From NCBI GenBank assembly GCA_025403435.1, contig CM046341.1, positions 18,685,460-18,749,459 on the forward strand: a stretch of DNA of 64,000 bases, in the 5' to 3' direction. Origin of the DNA: Artocarpus heterophyllus. Its lineage: Eukaryota; Streptophyta; Magnoliopsida; Rosales; Moraceae. Positions 23,608 through 36,529 of this stretch are shown here, piece after piece. The position numbers and the translations under genes were made by a program. Under the pieces are notes generated by a model that saw only the letters and a list, made by a program, of their open reading frames with translations, had not been told where the DNA came from and did no database searches. Position 1 is the first letter of the stretch; each line of letters starts with the position of its first letter.

Positions 23608-23725
23608 ACCCTCTCGTCCTCCATTCCCCCCGCGCTCGCTCTCTATTTGCCACAAAACCCGCTTCAAGAGAGTTAAACCCAAAGGCCAAACCCTTCCCCT
23701 TCAGATCCTCAGATCTACTCCTCCC

Positions 23726-25681
<1,956 letters not shown>

Positions 25682-26045
25682 GAAAGAGAAAGCTCAGCCG
25701 GTTGATAGAGAACAAGAAAAAAAAAATGGAGCGGATTGTTTACTTTTACATTTTCTGATTTGATGATATTTTATAATAGGTTTTGATTTTTCTAGGAGTT
25801 CTTGTGTTGGTGGTGGGTTGTTTTTGGGATGAAAAGGAGTGATTGGGTCTCTGATGAAGACCATGGGTTCAGTTTTTAATAAGGATGGATTGGGTCGTGT
25901 GGGATTATTGTAACTTCTGCGGTGTAAGTTTTGTTGAATTTTCTCAAGTCATAGCAGCAGAAAAGAACGAAAATTGCATGCATTTTGTTTCAACTTGGCC
26001 CTAATTATTACCGTATTTTGGCCTTTGGGCAATCTATTAAGAAGG
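25682..26045 (+). terminator. SAHH: SAHH 3' UTR and polyadenylation region
   Basis: The stop codon is followed by an A-rich run and then T/G-rich sequence typical of plant 3' ends, including AATAAG at 25878-25883 as a possible poly(A) signal and ttgtaa at about 25907. Transcripts probably end between about 25900 and 26000. Retrotransposon-derived sequence begins at about 26046. Confidence 0.55.
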
Positions 26046-26807
26046 GAGATGCATTTGGGGACCATGAATGGGTTTCTCAATTTCATTCTCTTTCTTTGTA
26101 ATTTTGTGGCTTGTAAATGATAAACCTTTGATGTTGGTTGGGTTGATTTTAGTCATGGAATAATTGTTTTTTAGAGCTTTGATTTTGCCTTGTTATAAAG
26201 TGTGGATTTATTTTTAGTGTCTTTTCGTGGTTGATTTGTGTTTTCTTATACTTAATATTTCTAATTGATTTGGCCAATGGATTAGACGATTTTAGGATGT
26301 AGGGTTTGATGCACGAGAGAGGAAAATTTCATGTATTGATAATGGGAAACGCATTTGAGGTGACTATAAGATTAAGATATATATAGTTCTTTCATAATCA
26401 TTAAGAGAATTAAAGCTTAATAAGTGTTTGATTACTTGATTCTAGATAGAGATATTAGAATTGGGTTTTTGAGTGCATTATCCAATTTGACACTCGAGAG
26501 ATGTAATTAGGTTAATTGTCCCGACTAATTAATCATGAGGTTCATGTAATAATACAATTAATGCAGATTAGTTAGGGTAAAGTCGATGTTTTGATATTTT
26601 CAATTATTTGTTTTGTTATTTTTTTGTTTGTTTAACCATTTTTAGTAGTTTCTTTTATTTGTTTCTTTATTCGGTCGTCTAAATAATCGTAGAACTAATC
26701 AATTTTGGTAATTAACATAAAATTAGTACAATTCTCGTGGGATCGACATCCAGACTCTGGCTTATTTTATTAATTGTACGACTCGTATACTTACGAAATT
26801 CGCAACA
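26046..26807 (+). repeat. Athila-like 5' LTR, 5'-truncated
   Basis: This stretch aligns with 37473-38295 from gggag-a/t-tgcatttgg to the end ...aaattcgcaaca, except that the other copy has about 55 extra bases near 37500. The first roughly 700 bases of the LTR (present at 29621-30337) have no clear counterpart here, so the left copy appears truncated towards SAHH. The 3' end contains the gtgggatcgaca block. Confidence 0.8.
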
Positions 26808-26813
26808 TGTTTT

Positions 26814-26831
26814 TGACACCGTTGTCGGGGA
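26814..26831 (+). other. Degenerate primer-binding site (tRNA-Asp type)
   Basis: TGACACCGTTGTCGGGGA resembles the TGGCGCCGTTGCCGGGGA site that I recall for Athila/Tat-group elements. Every difference is a G-to-A or C-to-T change, as expected for decay of methylated cytosines. It lies six bases after the LTR end. Confidence 0.75.
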
Positions 26832-26989
26832 TCATCGTTTAGCTTTTGTTAATATTGATACTAATTAGCTCTATAATTAATTTGAATATTTTATTTAGTT
26901 TTGTTTTATTTTACTTGTCTTTAGTTTTGTTTTATTTTACTTGTCTTTAGTTTTTGTTTTTGAGTATTTTGTGCAAGGTACTTGGATAT

Positions 26990-27341
26990 GGTTGATCAAC
27001 AAGTACTCTTGAGATTTACTCAACAAGATTCAAAACCTTTTCACAGTGCTTGGCGATGATAAAAGAACTTGATCATCAACTTCCCAAATCATGGCTTCTC
27101 CAAGGTGGGTCAACTTCAAATCTTCCTTGATGGTTTCAACAGCATGACACGAAGTTCGGTAGAAATGTTAAGTGGTACCACATATTTCCACCATTTATCT
27201 GCTGAAGCCTATCACTTGTTAGAAGAGACGGCGGAGTACAATTACGAGGAGATGAATTGTTCAATAACCAAGTACAATTGGGGGGAGCAATTCTCATTTG
27301 ATGGAGAGACGATTTCGGCATTGGAAGGGGTGTTGACGTAA
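26990..27341 (+). pseudogene. Athila-like gag fragment
   Basis: The translated pieces FTQQDSKPFHSAWR (before a frame break near 27055) and HGFSKVGQLQIFLDGFNSMTRSS...SAEAYHLLEETAEYNYEE fit the plant retrotransposon gag (capsid) domain. In that domain FYDGL and EAYELLEEMA blocks occur in the same order. The open frame 27069-27341 ends in a stop, and no zinc knuckle or protease follows in frame. This is a remnant of a structural protein. Confidence 0.75.
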
Positions 27342-29605
27342 TTGATAACTACGATCAATCACTTAAGGAGTAGCACCAATTGTCAATTGCCTAATCTTCT
27401 TAACTTCACGGTTTACAAGGACAAGTTGGGCAATTGGACAATGCATTTGCCGAATTGCACAAAGATAGTGTGCCTATCACGTTTGAGGCGAAACCATGTG
27501 TGGAGCTCATATTGAGTAAGAAGGACTAAGAAATTCTTCAACTAGAAGCTTTAAGTGATGATGAGACCCAAGACTTTGACCTTCAAGTAGAATTACAAGA
27601 AGAACAAGTCCCAGGTGTCCAAATTGTTGAGCCAGCCATGCCCATAGAAGATTATATCTATGAAGACCCTTTTTGACCACCTCTTCCACCACCGTTAGCA
27701 ATGTTCCTTCAACCCCACTGAGCTTATCCTTCCAAGCCAAATCTTGTTGGGATCCAAATCATGCCAAGCTTGAGGGTGCCCACAACCAAGACCCATTTGT
27801 AGTGTCCTACGACTGAAGTGCAAAACTGCTCTTTGACGAGTGCTTCTCCAAAGTCAAGCTGATGACTTAAATTTAAGCGCTCTTGGAAGGTACCCCAAGT
27901 GTTGAAATGATCAAGAGCTTAAGAACTTGAGTTTTGGTAGAAAAAGATCCTAGAAGATGGACATAAATCGAAAGTTGGGCTACAAACCCCCGAAGTATAT
28001 ATTCTCAGCCCTTGTTCTTGGATTATTACAAACATTAAGGACAGTGTTTAGTTTAAGTATGGGGGAGGAAAATTACTTTGCTGGGTTTTTGCCTTAAATT
28101 TTTTCAAATTTTTGTTGATTATCATGATTTTCCATCCATTACTCTTGTTTGGTAGTTTCTGCTTAGTTCTTTAGGTTTTTTAGTTCTTTTAGTGGTGTTT
28201 TTTTTTTTTATTTGTTTGAATAAAGTGTGAGTTTTGAGAAATTGGATAGCTAGAATTTGATTGTGATGTTAGCCACAAATTGTTCTTTTAGGTCTTTTGA
28301 AATGAAACTCATTGAGATTTCTGTATGCTTAACTTGCATCGTTGATTTTCATTCTTGATTCTCTACACTTGGCCACCATTAATCACGATAACTTGGAATT
28401 TGAACTTTAAATGAAATTTTGAACTTTTGGATAAACTTGTATGCATTAGACTAGTTTTTACATCTCATGAACTCTAGAACCCATTTTTGTGAAACTCGAG
28501 GAGAAATGCTAGGTTTAGTGTCATTGGAGAGATAATCGAGGCATTTTGTTGGACTGTTTGAGCCTTTGAAGCCAACCGATGAATACATCACTGCTACTTT
28601 TCTTTGTTGAGCCTTTTTGATTTATTTCGTTTATTACCTACATAAGCTTAACCAAGCTATTTCATGAATTCACTTTCACTCACCCTATCACCCATAGATA
28701 TGCTTGCATCTTTGCTTGAATTTGAAGATTCATTGTTGAGAGCAAGAATGAAAGGTGATGTGATTTGGCATTTGTAGTTTGGTTGTATCCAAAAAGTTAT
28801 TTTAATGTTTCTTTGATATTTTCTTATTTTCTTATTTGTTTTTGTTTGTTTCATTTATGTTGTTCCTCTTCATTATCTCAATGTGTAAAACGAAATAAAT
28901 TGGGGGGAATTTCATTTCAAACTCAAAAAAAAAAGAGAAAAATAAAAGAAAAAGAAGAAAAATAAAAGAAAAAAATGATGATGAAAAAAATGAAAACAAG
29001 AAAAATAAAATAGAATAAATTTTTATAAATTTTATGTTTTGAGCTTTTGCGGATGCCTGTGAATCAAGTTTGTGCATGAATGATTGATGATAGGGTAACA
29101 CTCAAAGTGGGAGTCCGTGTTTGAGTTTTCATTCCTTTTATGGAATGTTCACAAAGTGCATTACATGTCTAAGGTGATCCGAGCCGTAAACATATCCTCT
29201 CTTATTTACCTGTTGCCTTGAAAGTCTTTGATCTTCAATGGCATGCTAACCTACAGTAGTGGAGAGCAACACGAACAATGGGCCTATGACAGTTCTAAAT
29301 TTCATTATCTAGAGCGTTCTCATCATTCATCTAATCACATAAGATTCGTAGTGTGAGAGTGATTCAGCACACACTTACACTTAGAGATTCTTGAACGAGG
29401 TGAACCGATGTTTATTGTTGAAATTCTAAAATATTCTCAATGTTTGCATTTCCTTTGAGCTTTGAAGCATTTTGTGGCTTTGGGATTTATGTTTGTCTAG
29501 TTATCAAATAGATACAAAACTCACACTTAGATTCCTTTCATTGTTATTGCTTGGTTTTGTTTTCATTGTGTTTGTCATGTTTTGCTTAAGAACAAGTAAA
29601 TGCTA
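27342..29605 (+). other. Athila-like internal region without pol
   Basis: No polymerase domain is recognisable. A 'gtcaagctgatgacttaaatttaagcgctc..ggaaggtacc' block at 27855-27897 resembles sequence usually found just after pol in this group, so a large deletion probably joins gag to the 3' non-coding region. An AAAAAGA-rich low-complexity tract lies at 28920-29015. Short frames at 28657-29101 are products of that tract. Confidence 0.6.
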
Positions 29606-29619
29606 AAGTTTGGGGGTAT
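29606..29619 (+). other. Athila-like polypurine tract
   Basis: AAGTTTGGGGGTA directly precedes the TGATGAG start of the 3' LTR at 29621. This T-interrupted purine tract is typical of plant Ty3/gypsy elements and helps fix the LTR start. Confidence 0.75.
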
Positions 29620-29620
29620 T

Positions 29621-30337
29621 TGATGAGAGAGTATTGCACTCACAAATCAATTATTTCTTAAGCTTAAACATTGTGAAAATCTTCAAGCTTTAGTGTAGTT
29701 TTATTTTTTGGTGTTATTTTATAGGAAATTAATAAAATTGAGGTGTAACGAAAAAAAAGGGCATCAAAAACAAAATTAAAATGCAATTTTCACATGCAAT
29801 CAGGCCTGCCCGCTCGCCCATGAAGCCATGGACGCCTAACAGGGCGCATCAAGAGGCCACCCAAGGGGACCTGCATGCTAGCGTAGGCTTAGGCGTGTTA
29901 CCCACGCGTGTTGACAACACAAGGGCTACCAATTGTAGCTCGTGGCTATGCGTTGTGCACGCCAAGGCAGAATGAGTTGCACGCCAGCATGGCCTACACA
30001 TGGTCACACACCTCTATGGTGCCCTAGCGCGCCCTACTGCCCCTCCTTCTGCTAATTTCATTTTGACAACCGATTTTGGCCCAAACTTCGATCCTACGGC
30101 CAAAACTGATGCTGAAATGATGCCTTACCACCTTTAAACCCTAGAGCTGATATTTATGAAGTGAGAGCCTCCATTTTTGGACGAGAGGCACACATTTCCA
30201 AGGAGATTAACAGCTCGCTCCAAGGAAGAACATGAGGAAAAAGAAAAGAAAAATATTTCTTCGTTTCGTTCTAGTTTAGGATCTTAATTCCTAGTTTTAG
30301 AATTAGGTTTTACTTTTCAATAAATCATCAAGGCAGT
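29621..30337 (+). repeat. Athila-like 3' LTR, left part
   Basis: The LTR starts TGATGAGAG after the polypurine tract. A GC-rich segment (about 29800-30060) interrupts the AT-rich sequence. A possible promoter motif (gatatttatgaag) lies at about 30150. The LTR continues at 37471 after the nested Ty3 element; the joined length is about 1.5 kb. Confidence 0.75.
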
Positions 30338-31269
30338 TGATATGAACCCCGCCAATAAAATGATGAGACCCTTAAATCAACTAAGTCTCCAAGACCGTTT
30401 AGAAACAAATTTGTATGAAACCGCAATCCACTGCTTATAGTGAAGCAAGAACCTTAGTATAATGAAGACGCCACAATCAATTATGGAATGATTGATTGAT
30501 AAGTTGAAGGTAAACGTCACGGAAATTCTGATAAGTTTGAAAAGTTCTCAAAGAAAACAAAGAGAATTTTGATCTTACAAAGTTTGAATAAAAATCTAAA
30601 TTGTGTATTATTTCATTGAGCAAAATGGTTATTTTTATACAAGGTAATCAACAAATTTGGCAACTTGTAATCAGCCCCTAAAAAAGGCCCCAAAAAAAAA
30701 AGGAAACAAAAGATCTAGAAATTAAAAGAAAAGGAAACTATCTAATTTCCTAACCTACTTGCACGCCTACTCCAAAATTGAGAAGCTAATTTGCACCTTT
30801 TCCATAATCAAGAAACTAACAAAATAGAAACTATTCCATATTCAAGAAACTAATTAAATGGGAAACTAATCAAATGGGAAACTAACCAAATGAGAAACTA
30901 ACCAAATGGGAGAAGGAAACTTCTCAAATTGGAATAGAGAAACTAGCTGAAAAGGGAAACTAGCTGAAAAAGGAAACTTCTTTATTCTTGAATTGGTGTG
31001 TAATCTTGAATCTTGAAGTGGTAAAATAGCGTGTATTGTGTTAAACAAGAAAGGAAACTTTTCCAAATTATTCCAATGCTTGAATCTTTGTAATCCATGC
31101 TCATTGCAGGCATTTTTCTTTTCTCTTGGGCCTGCATGAATTTGTCTCAGCCCAAATGCTTTGAATCAGCCCATTAAGATGTTTTTTAAATCTTTTAGCT
31201 CTAGCTCTTGTAACTAGCTCGATTAGAACTTGAATTGGATCCTTACTCCATGTATTAGGTGTGTGCTCA
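30338..31269 (-). repeat. Nested Ty3 3' LTR
   Basis: This 932-bp LTR reads TGATATGAACC...GTGCTCA on the plus strand and matches 36530-37470 closely. It contains several near-repeats of 'aaatgggaaactaa(c/t)c' at 30850-30965. The pol reading frame enters it at 31269 on the minus strand and runs to 31101. Confidence 0.92.
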
Positions 31270-31673
31270 TCATTCCCCTCATTTTGAAAAGGATTTGTCC
31301 TCAAATCATCACCTACATCCAAAGGAGTTAAATCAGAAACATTAAAAGTAGCATTAAGATTATACTCACCCCGTAGATCCAATTTATATGCATTGTCATT
31401 GTTGTGCTTCAAGACTTGAAAAGGTCCATCTCCTCTCGAAAGTAACTTAAAACGCCTTTGTGTCGGAAACCTTTTTTTTCTCATATGCAACCAAACACAA
31501 CCTCCAGGTTCAAAGATTCGCTGCTTGCGCCCTTTGTTCATTTGTTTTGCATATTGCTCCGTTTTCCTCTCAATGTTAAGTCTTGCTTTCCCATGCATCT
31601 GCTTAACAAATTCAGCCTTTTTCTTTCCATCTAAGTTATCACGTTCAGATAAAGGTAATGGCGATAAATCCAA
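31101..31673 (-). pseudogene. Ty3 integrase C-terminal region, running into the LTR
   Basis: This open frame of 190 codons follows the catalytic core. Landmarks are KQMNKGRKQRIFEPG, the GDGPFQVL block, NAYKLDLRGEY and FNVSDLTPLD, which are typical of the C-terminal region of plant Ty3 integrases. It then continues through EHTPNTWS...TRARAKRFKKHL, so the last 56 codons lie inside the 3' LTR. No chromodomain is visible. Confidence 0.9.
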
Positions 31674-31778
31674 TGGAGTTAAAGGATTAAAACCATAAAC
31701 AATTTTAAATGGTGAAGACTTAGCAACAGAATGAGCAGTACGATTATAAGCAAACTCAACGTGTGGTAAACACTTTTC

Positions 31779-32201
31779 CTAAGTTTTAATGTTCTTTTTA
31801 ATAATAGCCCTCAACAATGTAGATAAAGTCCTATTAACTACTTCAGTTTGACCATTAGTTTGAGAATGACAAGCAGTAGAAAATAATAACTCAGTTCCTA
31901 ACTTACACCACAAGGTCTTCCAAAAGTAACTTACAAACTTAGCATCTCTATCCGAAACAATTATTCTAGGCATACCAAGTAATCTTACAATCTCTTTAAA
32001 GAACAAGTCAACAATATGAAAAGCATCATCATTTTTATGACATAGAATAAAATGTGCCACCTTAGAAAATCTATCTACCACTACAAAGATTGAATCTCTC
32101 CCACATTTAGACTTGGGAAAACCTAACACAAAGTCCATTGAAATATGCATCCAAGGCTCACTGGGAATGGGTAATGGTGTGTATAAACCATGGGGTTGCA
32201 C
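31779..32201 (-). pseudogene. Ty3 integrase catalytic core
   Basis: This is an open stretch of 140 codons. The catalytic acidic residues can be placed in [18 protein letters not shown] and [10 protein letters not shown], giving an apparently intact D,D,E triad. The upstream zinc-finger part (HFYWPHMNRDVERIY..CFTC) lies at about 32205-32280, separated by an in-frame stop. A second stop ends the frame at 31779. It would join cDNA to chromosomal DNA if intact. Confidence 0.9.
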
Positions 32202-32204
32202 TCA

Positions 32205-33080
32205 AGATTTTGCTTGCCAACAAGTGAAACATCTACCATAAATTCTCTCTACATCTCTATTCATGTGTGGCCAATAGAAGTGTTCTTGTAAAACGCCTAA
32301 AGTTTTAACAACTCTAAGATATCCCATTAACCCTACTATGGGATTCCCTTACTAACAAATCTCGCAAAGAGCAATTAGGCACACACCAATTCACAAGCCT
32401 AAAAACCCTCATGCCTAAAGAACTTACCCACTGTTTTGCTCACAAGCCTAAAAATCCTCACAAAAATCTTGATCTAAAGGATACAATTCTTTAATATGCT
32501 CAAAACCAAGTAATTTTGCATTAAGGGTAGAGATTAATGCGTACCTTTTAGAAAGTGCATCGACAACTATGTTTTCCTTACCTTTCTTGTACCGGACAAC
32601 ATATGGAAATGTCTCAATGAATTCTACCCATCATGCATGTCTCTTATTCAACTTTTGTTGACCTCTCAAAAGCTTTAATTACTCATGATCAGTGTGAATA
32701 ACAAATTCCTTAGGCCAAAGGTAGTGTTGCCATGTTTCCAATGTTCGAACCAATGCATAAAACTCTTTATCATAAGTAGGATAGTTTCAGGTTGCCCCAC
32801 TCAACTTTTCGTTAAATTATGCAATTGATCTTCCTTGTTGAATAAGAATGGCACCTATGCCTACTCCTAAAGCATCACATTCAATTTCAAAAGATTTAGT
32901 AAAATCAGGTGAAGCAAGTAAAGAAGCATGAATTAATTTTTCCTTGATTAATTAGAATGCATTTTCTTGCTCTTCACCCCATTTGAATCCCACGTTCTTC
33001 TTGATGAGTTCGGCAAGTGGTGCGACAATGCTACTAAAGTCTTTCACGAATCTTCTATAAAAACTAGCGAGTCTATGAAA
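32205..33080 (-). pseudogene. Ty3 RNase H region, broken
   Basis: This stretch lies between the RT and integrase frames, where Ty3 elements carry RNase H. Pieces such as [29 protein letters not shown] and HTDHE(L)LKLL can be followed on the minus strand in changing frames. There are several stops, so no long open frame survives. Confidence 0.7.
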
Positions 33081-33083
33081 ACT

Positions 33084-33929
33084 TCAAACATTACTTACAA
33101 TTTTAGGAGTTAGCCATTCTTGAATTGCATGGATCTTCTCTTCATCAACCTGTATTCTTTGTGCACTCACAACAAAACCAAGAAACACAAGCTTATCAGT
33201 GCAAAAGGTGCACTTCTTCAAGTTAGCATATAACTTTTCTTTTCTAAGTACATCTAAAACTAAATTTAAATGCACAAGATGTTCATCCATGCTTTTGCTA
33301 TAAATGAGAATATCATCAAAATAAACTACCACAAATTTATCTATGAAAGCACGCAAGACATGGTTCATTAATTGCATAAAAGTACTTGGTGCATTAATTA
33401 ATCTAAAAGGCATAATTATCCACTCAAATAAACCATATTTTGTTTTAAAGGTAGTTTTCCATTCATCACCTTTTTTCATTCTAATTCGATGATATCCACT
33501 TTTTAAATCAATTTTAGAGAATACACAAGCACCATGTAACTCATCTAACATATCATCTGAGCGAGGAATGGGATGACGATACTTTACCATTATATTATTG
33601 ATTGCTCGGCAGTCAACGCACATCCTCCGTGTCCCATCCTTTTTAGGAACCAAAATCACCCAAACGACACACGAACTCATGCTTTCTCTCACGTACCCTT
33701 TTTCCATCAAATCTTTGTCTCGCTTTTGTAGCTTCTTTGTCTCCTTGGGATTACTACAATAAGCCGGTTGGTTTGGAATAGTAGCTTCTGGTCTGAAATC
33801 TTTTTGATGTTCAATCCCTCGAATAGGCAGTAAACCATGTGGAACCTCTTCGGGAAAGACATCATCATAGTCCTGCAAAAGAGAAACAATAGAACTAGGC
33901 AAAAATGCATCAAGTTGGTTAGTATTCAA
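33084..33929 (-). pseudogene. Ty3 reverse transcriptase domain
   Basis: This is an open frame of 281 codons. Landmarks in order are DDVFPEEVPHGLLPIRGIEH, VRESMSSC, ILVPKKDGTRRMCVDCRAIN, the DDMLDELHGACVFSKIDLKSGYHRIR palm block, FRLINAPSTFM, VYFDDILIYS (YFDD at 33312-33323) and LGFVVSAQ. The catalytic residues are intact and the domain is nearly full length. It is the best preserved enzyme domain of any retrotransposon here except copia-3. Confidence 0.94.
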
Positions 33930-33989
33930 AACACTTCTTTGTACAAAAGTACAATCATTGGCTGGTTTAAAAACATCGCTCTTTTAATT

Positions 33990-34271
33990 TTACTCACTTT
34001 TGCATAGAAATTTGCTTTTTTCTCTGCTTTTCTCTCTTTGGCTGAATCTACTCTTTCTTTCTCTCTTAATTTTCTCAGCCCCTCTTTCTTTTTCTTTTTC
34101 TATATTCTTGATCTTTTTCTCTTTTTCTTTATGATTTTCATTTATTTTCTTTTTTTTGTCCTCTTTCTTTTGATCACTCTCTTTTTGTAACCTCACTTGA
34201 TCTTCATAAACTTGTTTTGGTGTCAAAGGAACTAGTGTGATTTCCCCTTGATTATGCTCAAATGAATACAT
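33990..34271 (-). pseudogene. Ty3 charged linker between protease and RT
   Basis: This open stretch of 93 codons begins MYSFEHNQGEITLVPLTPKQVYEDQV and then becomes almost entirely Lys, Glu and Arg (for example KKEDKKKKINENHKEKEKK). It lies between the protease and RT frames. The start is recognisable retrotransposon linker; the charged tail reflects a CTTTTT-rich low-complexity expansion. Confidence 0.75.
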
Positions 34272-34295
34272 GTTGGTGAATCCATCATGCTTAAC

Positions 34296-34628
34296 TCACC
34301 GATCGAATTGCCATGGCTTGCCTAATAACAAATGTCTAGCTTGCATTGGGACTACATCACACAAGACTTCATCTTCATATTTTCCAATGAGAAAAGAAAC
34401 TAATGCTTGCTTATTTACCTTTACCTCTCCACGATCATTAAGCCATCGAAATTTGTAAGGTCGAGGATGTTTAATTGCTGGCAGCCCCAATTTTTCCACC
34501 ACTGTAGTGCTAGCAACGTTAGTACAACTACCTTCATCAATAATCACACTACATACCTTATTTTGTATGTCGCATCTAGTATGAAAGATGTTCTCTCGTT
34601 GCACTTCATCGTCTTCTTTGATTTGCAT
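34296..34628 (-). pseudogene. Ty3 aspartic protease domain
   Basis: This is an open frame of 110 codons. The active-site region reads SVIIDEGSCTNVAS, with the catalytic aspartate present in a D-E-G-S setting where D-G/S-G-S is usual. KLGLPAIKHPRPYKFRWLND and HLLLGKPWQFDR are the expected distal parts of the retropepsin. The protease would cut the gag-pol polyprotein. The following stop separates it from RT. Confidence 0.88.
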
Positions 34629-35851
34629 GCTTAGAGCTCACCTAGCTACCAACATTTCACCTTGGGCAGCATATTCCTCTTCATCCACGTCCTCCAATAG
34701 TGGCATAGACTCGACATCATCTCTATCCTCGGACCCAAATTCACCATCTTCTCTTAATATCATTATTCTTTTGTTTGGACATTGGCTCGCTATGTGACCC
34801 TTGCCTTGACATTTAAAACACTTAATATCATGATTTCAAGTGGTGGAAGAATCTGATTTACCTTGATTTCCATGGCTAGTTGTTTCTTGCTTTTCCTCTG
34901 GTTTGGGCTTGGCCATGACTGGTTCTTCCTCTCTCCTGGCAACATTCGGCCTCCATGATGAACTCAAGCTTATTGTTGGGCATGTATTACTGTCGCTTCT
35001 CTTGAGTTGGTTCTCAATCTTGATAGCCATATGCACCATATCCTCCAATTCTACATAATGATGCAATTCCACCATATTAGGAATTTCTCGGTTCAATCCC
35101 ACCAAAAACCTTGCCATAATAGCCTCTTGGTCCTTCTCTACATTCCCCCGAATCATAGCAACATCTATCTCCCTGTAAAAATCCTCCACACTCTGGTTGC
35201 CTTGTATAAAACTTTACAACTTTTGGAACAACTCCCAGTAGTAATGACTAGGAACAAAGCATCTCCTCATCACAGTTTTTATCTCCTCCCATGTTTCCAT
35301 TGGACGCTCTTTATTTCTCCTCCTATTCAGTACTAATTGATCCCATCAAACAATCGCATAATCGAAAAATTCTATGGCTGCCAATTTAACCTTTTTAAAC
35401 TTTGAATAATTATGACAATTAAAAACTAACTCCAATTTCTTTTCCCACTCAAGGTAAGCTTTTAGATCATTCTTGCCTTGGAATGATATAATCTTCATCT
35501 TAATGCTACCTAAATTATTATCTTCTCGATTCCTAGCTTCTTTAAACCTCCCCTATGTCTTCTAGTCCTATTGCTCACAATTGAATCTCGGTCATCTTCT
35601 ACCTCAAAACCTTCCCTAAAATGCTCTTCATCCTCAACTCTCATTCCCCTAGGTTGTATTCTCTCTCTCCTTCGTACATTAGGAATATTTTGTAGCTGTA
35701 CATTTTCTATCCTCTCTATCAGTTCAGGAACTTGCTCCATCTCCACTCTAAACATCCTCCCCATCTCAGCCATCAAACCTTCCATGAGCATCTTCGGATC
35801 AACCTCCCCCAACACCTCTCTAGTAGTATTTTTGTCCTTAATGTTGGACAT
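34629..35851 (-). pseudogene. Ty3 gag with zinc knuckle
   Basis: The frame starts at MSNIKDKN (ATG at 35849-35851) and is broken twice. The N-terminal part (35510-35851) is charged. The capsid part at 34836-35189 contains SVEDFYREIDVAMIRGN-type and ARFLVGLNREIPNMVELHHYVELEDMVHMAIKIENQL sequence, typical of Retrotrans_gag. A CFKC..KGHIASQC knuckle lies at about 34770-34820. Stops and a frameshift occur at 35190-35500 and near 34835. Confidence 0.88.
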
Positions 35852-36513
35852 GTTGGCTGGAAAACAAAGTTAAAGAAGAAAGAAGAAGAAAAGGACCTCA
35901 CATACTCCCTTACGTGTTTCACTAAAAAAAAAATGATACACTCGTGTTTTCCCACAAAATATAATTGCCTTTTAACCTCTTATATGTTCACCATTCTTGC
36001 CTTTTTCCACTCTTCGTAATTTTCTATAGTTTCTTATCAAACTCATCAAATAAATATCAAAATTTCCAATAACAATTCACCAAGAACTTATCAAGAGAAA
36101 TTCATATTTATGTGGCTAGAGAAAGGAGTCGTAACACGGACTTAAAGATTTCAAATTGTACAAAACAATTGGAATTTGGAAATTTAAAGAGTAGAATTGA
36201 AACAAGAAGGCAAAAATTGTGAATTGAGATGAGAAATTGAAACTGAAACAAGAATTGTAAGAATTGACAATTGAGATTTAAGGTTGAAACTTGAAAGAAG
36301 GATGTAAGAATTGTGAATTAGGATGTAAAATTGAAACTAGGAATTTGAATTTAACTTTTTTTAATAAAAAATGTTTTTTTTTTCTCGCTGTCTTTTCTTT
36401 TTTTTTTTTGGACGTTTTTTTTTGGACAATGAAATGGAATTTCTAAGGAATGGAACTAAAATTTGAACAAAAGAAAGGAGAAAAAACAAATAGGCAAACT
36501 TGAGACTATGACT
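35852..36513 (-). other. Ty3 5' leader, non-coding
   Basis: About 660 bases separate the primer-binding site from the gag start. They are AG/CT-rich, with repeated 'gaattg(t/a)ga' words at 36170-36350 and poly-T runs at 36370-36425. No open frame with similarity is seen. Confidence 0.65.
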
Positions 36514-36527
36514 GAGCTCTGATACCA
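36514..36527 (-). other. Ty3 primer-binding site (initiator Met tRNA)
   Basis: On the minus strand TGGTATCAGAGCTC follows the 5' LTR end after two bases. This is the usual plant retrotransposon primer site complementary to the 3' end of initiator methionine tRNA, here without a mismatch in the first twelve bases. Confidence 0.93.
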
Positions 36528-36529
36528 AA

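Noticed and set aside
28657..29101. Frames of 65-89 codons rich in F, S and K
   Set aside because: They come from an AAAAGA low-complexity tract in the Athila-like internal region.
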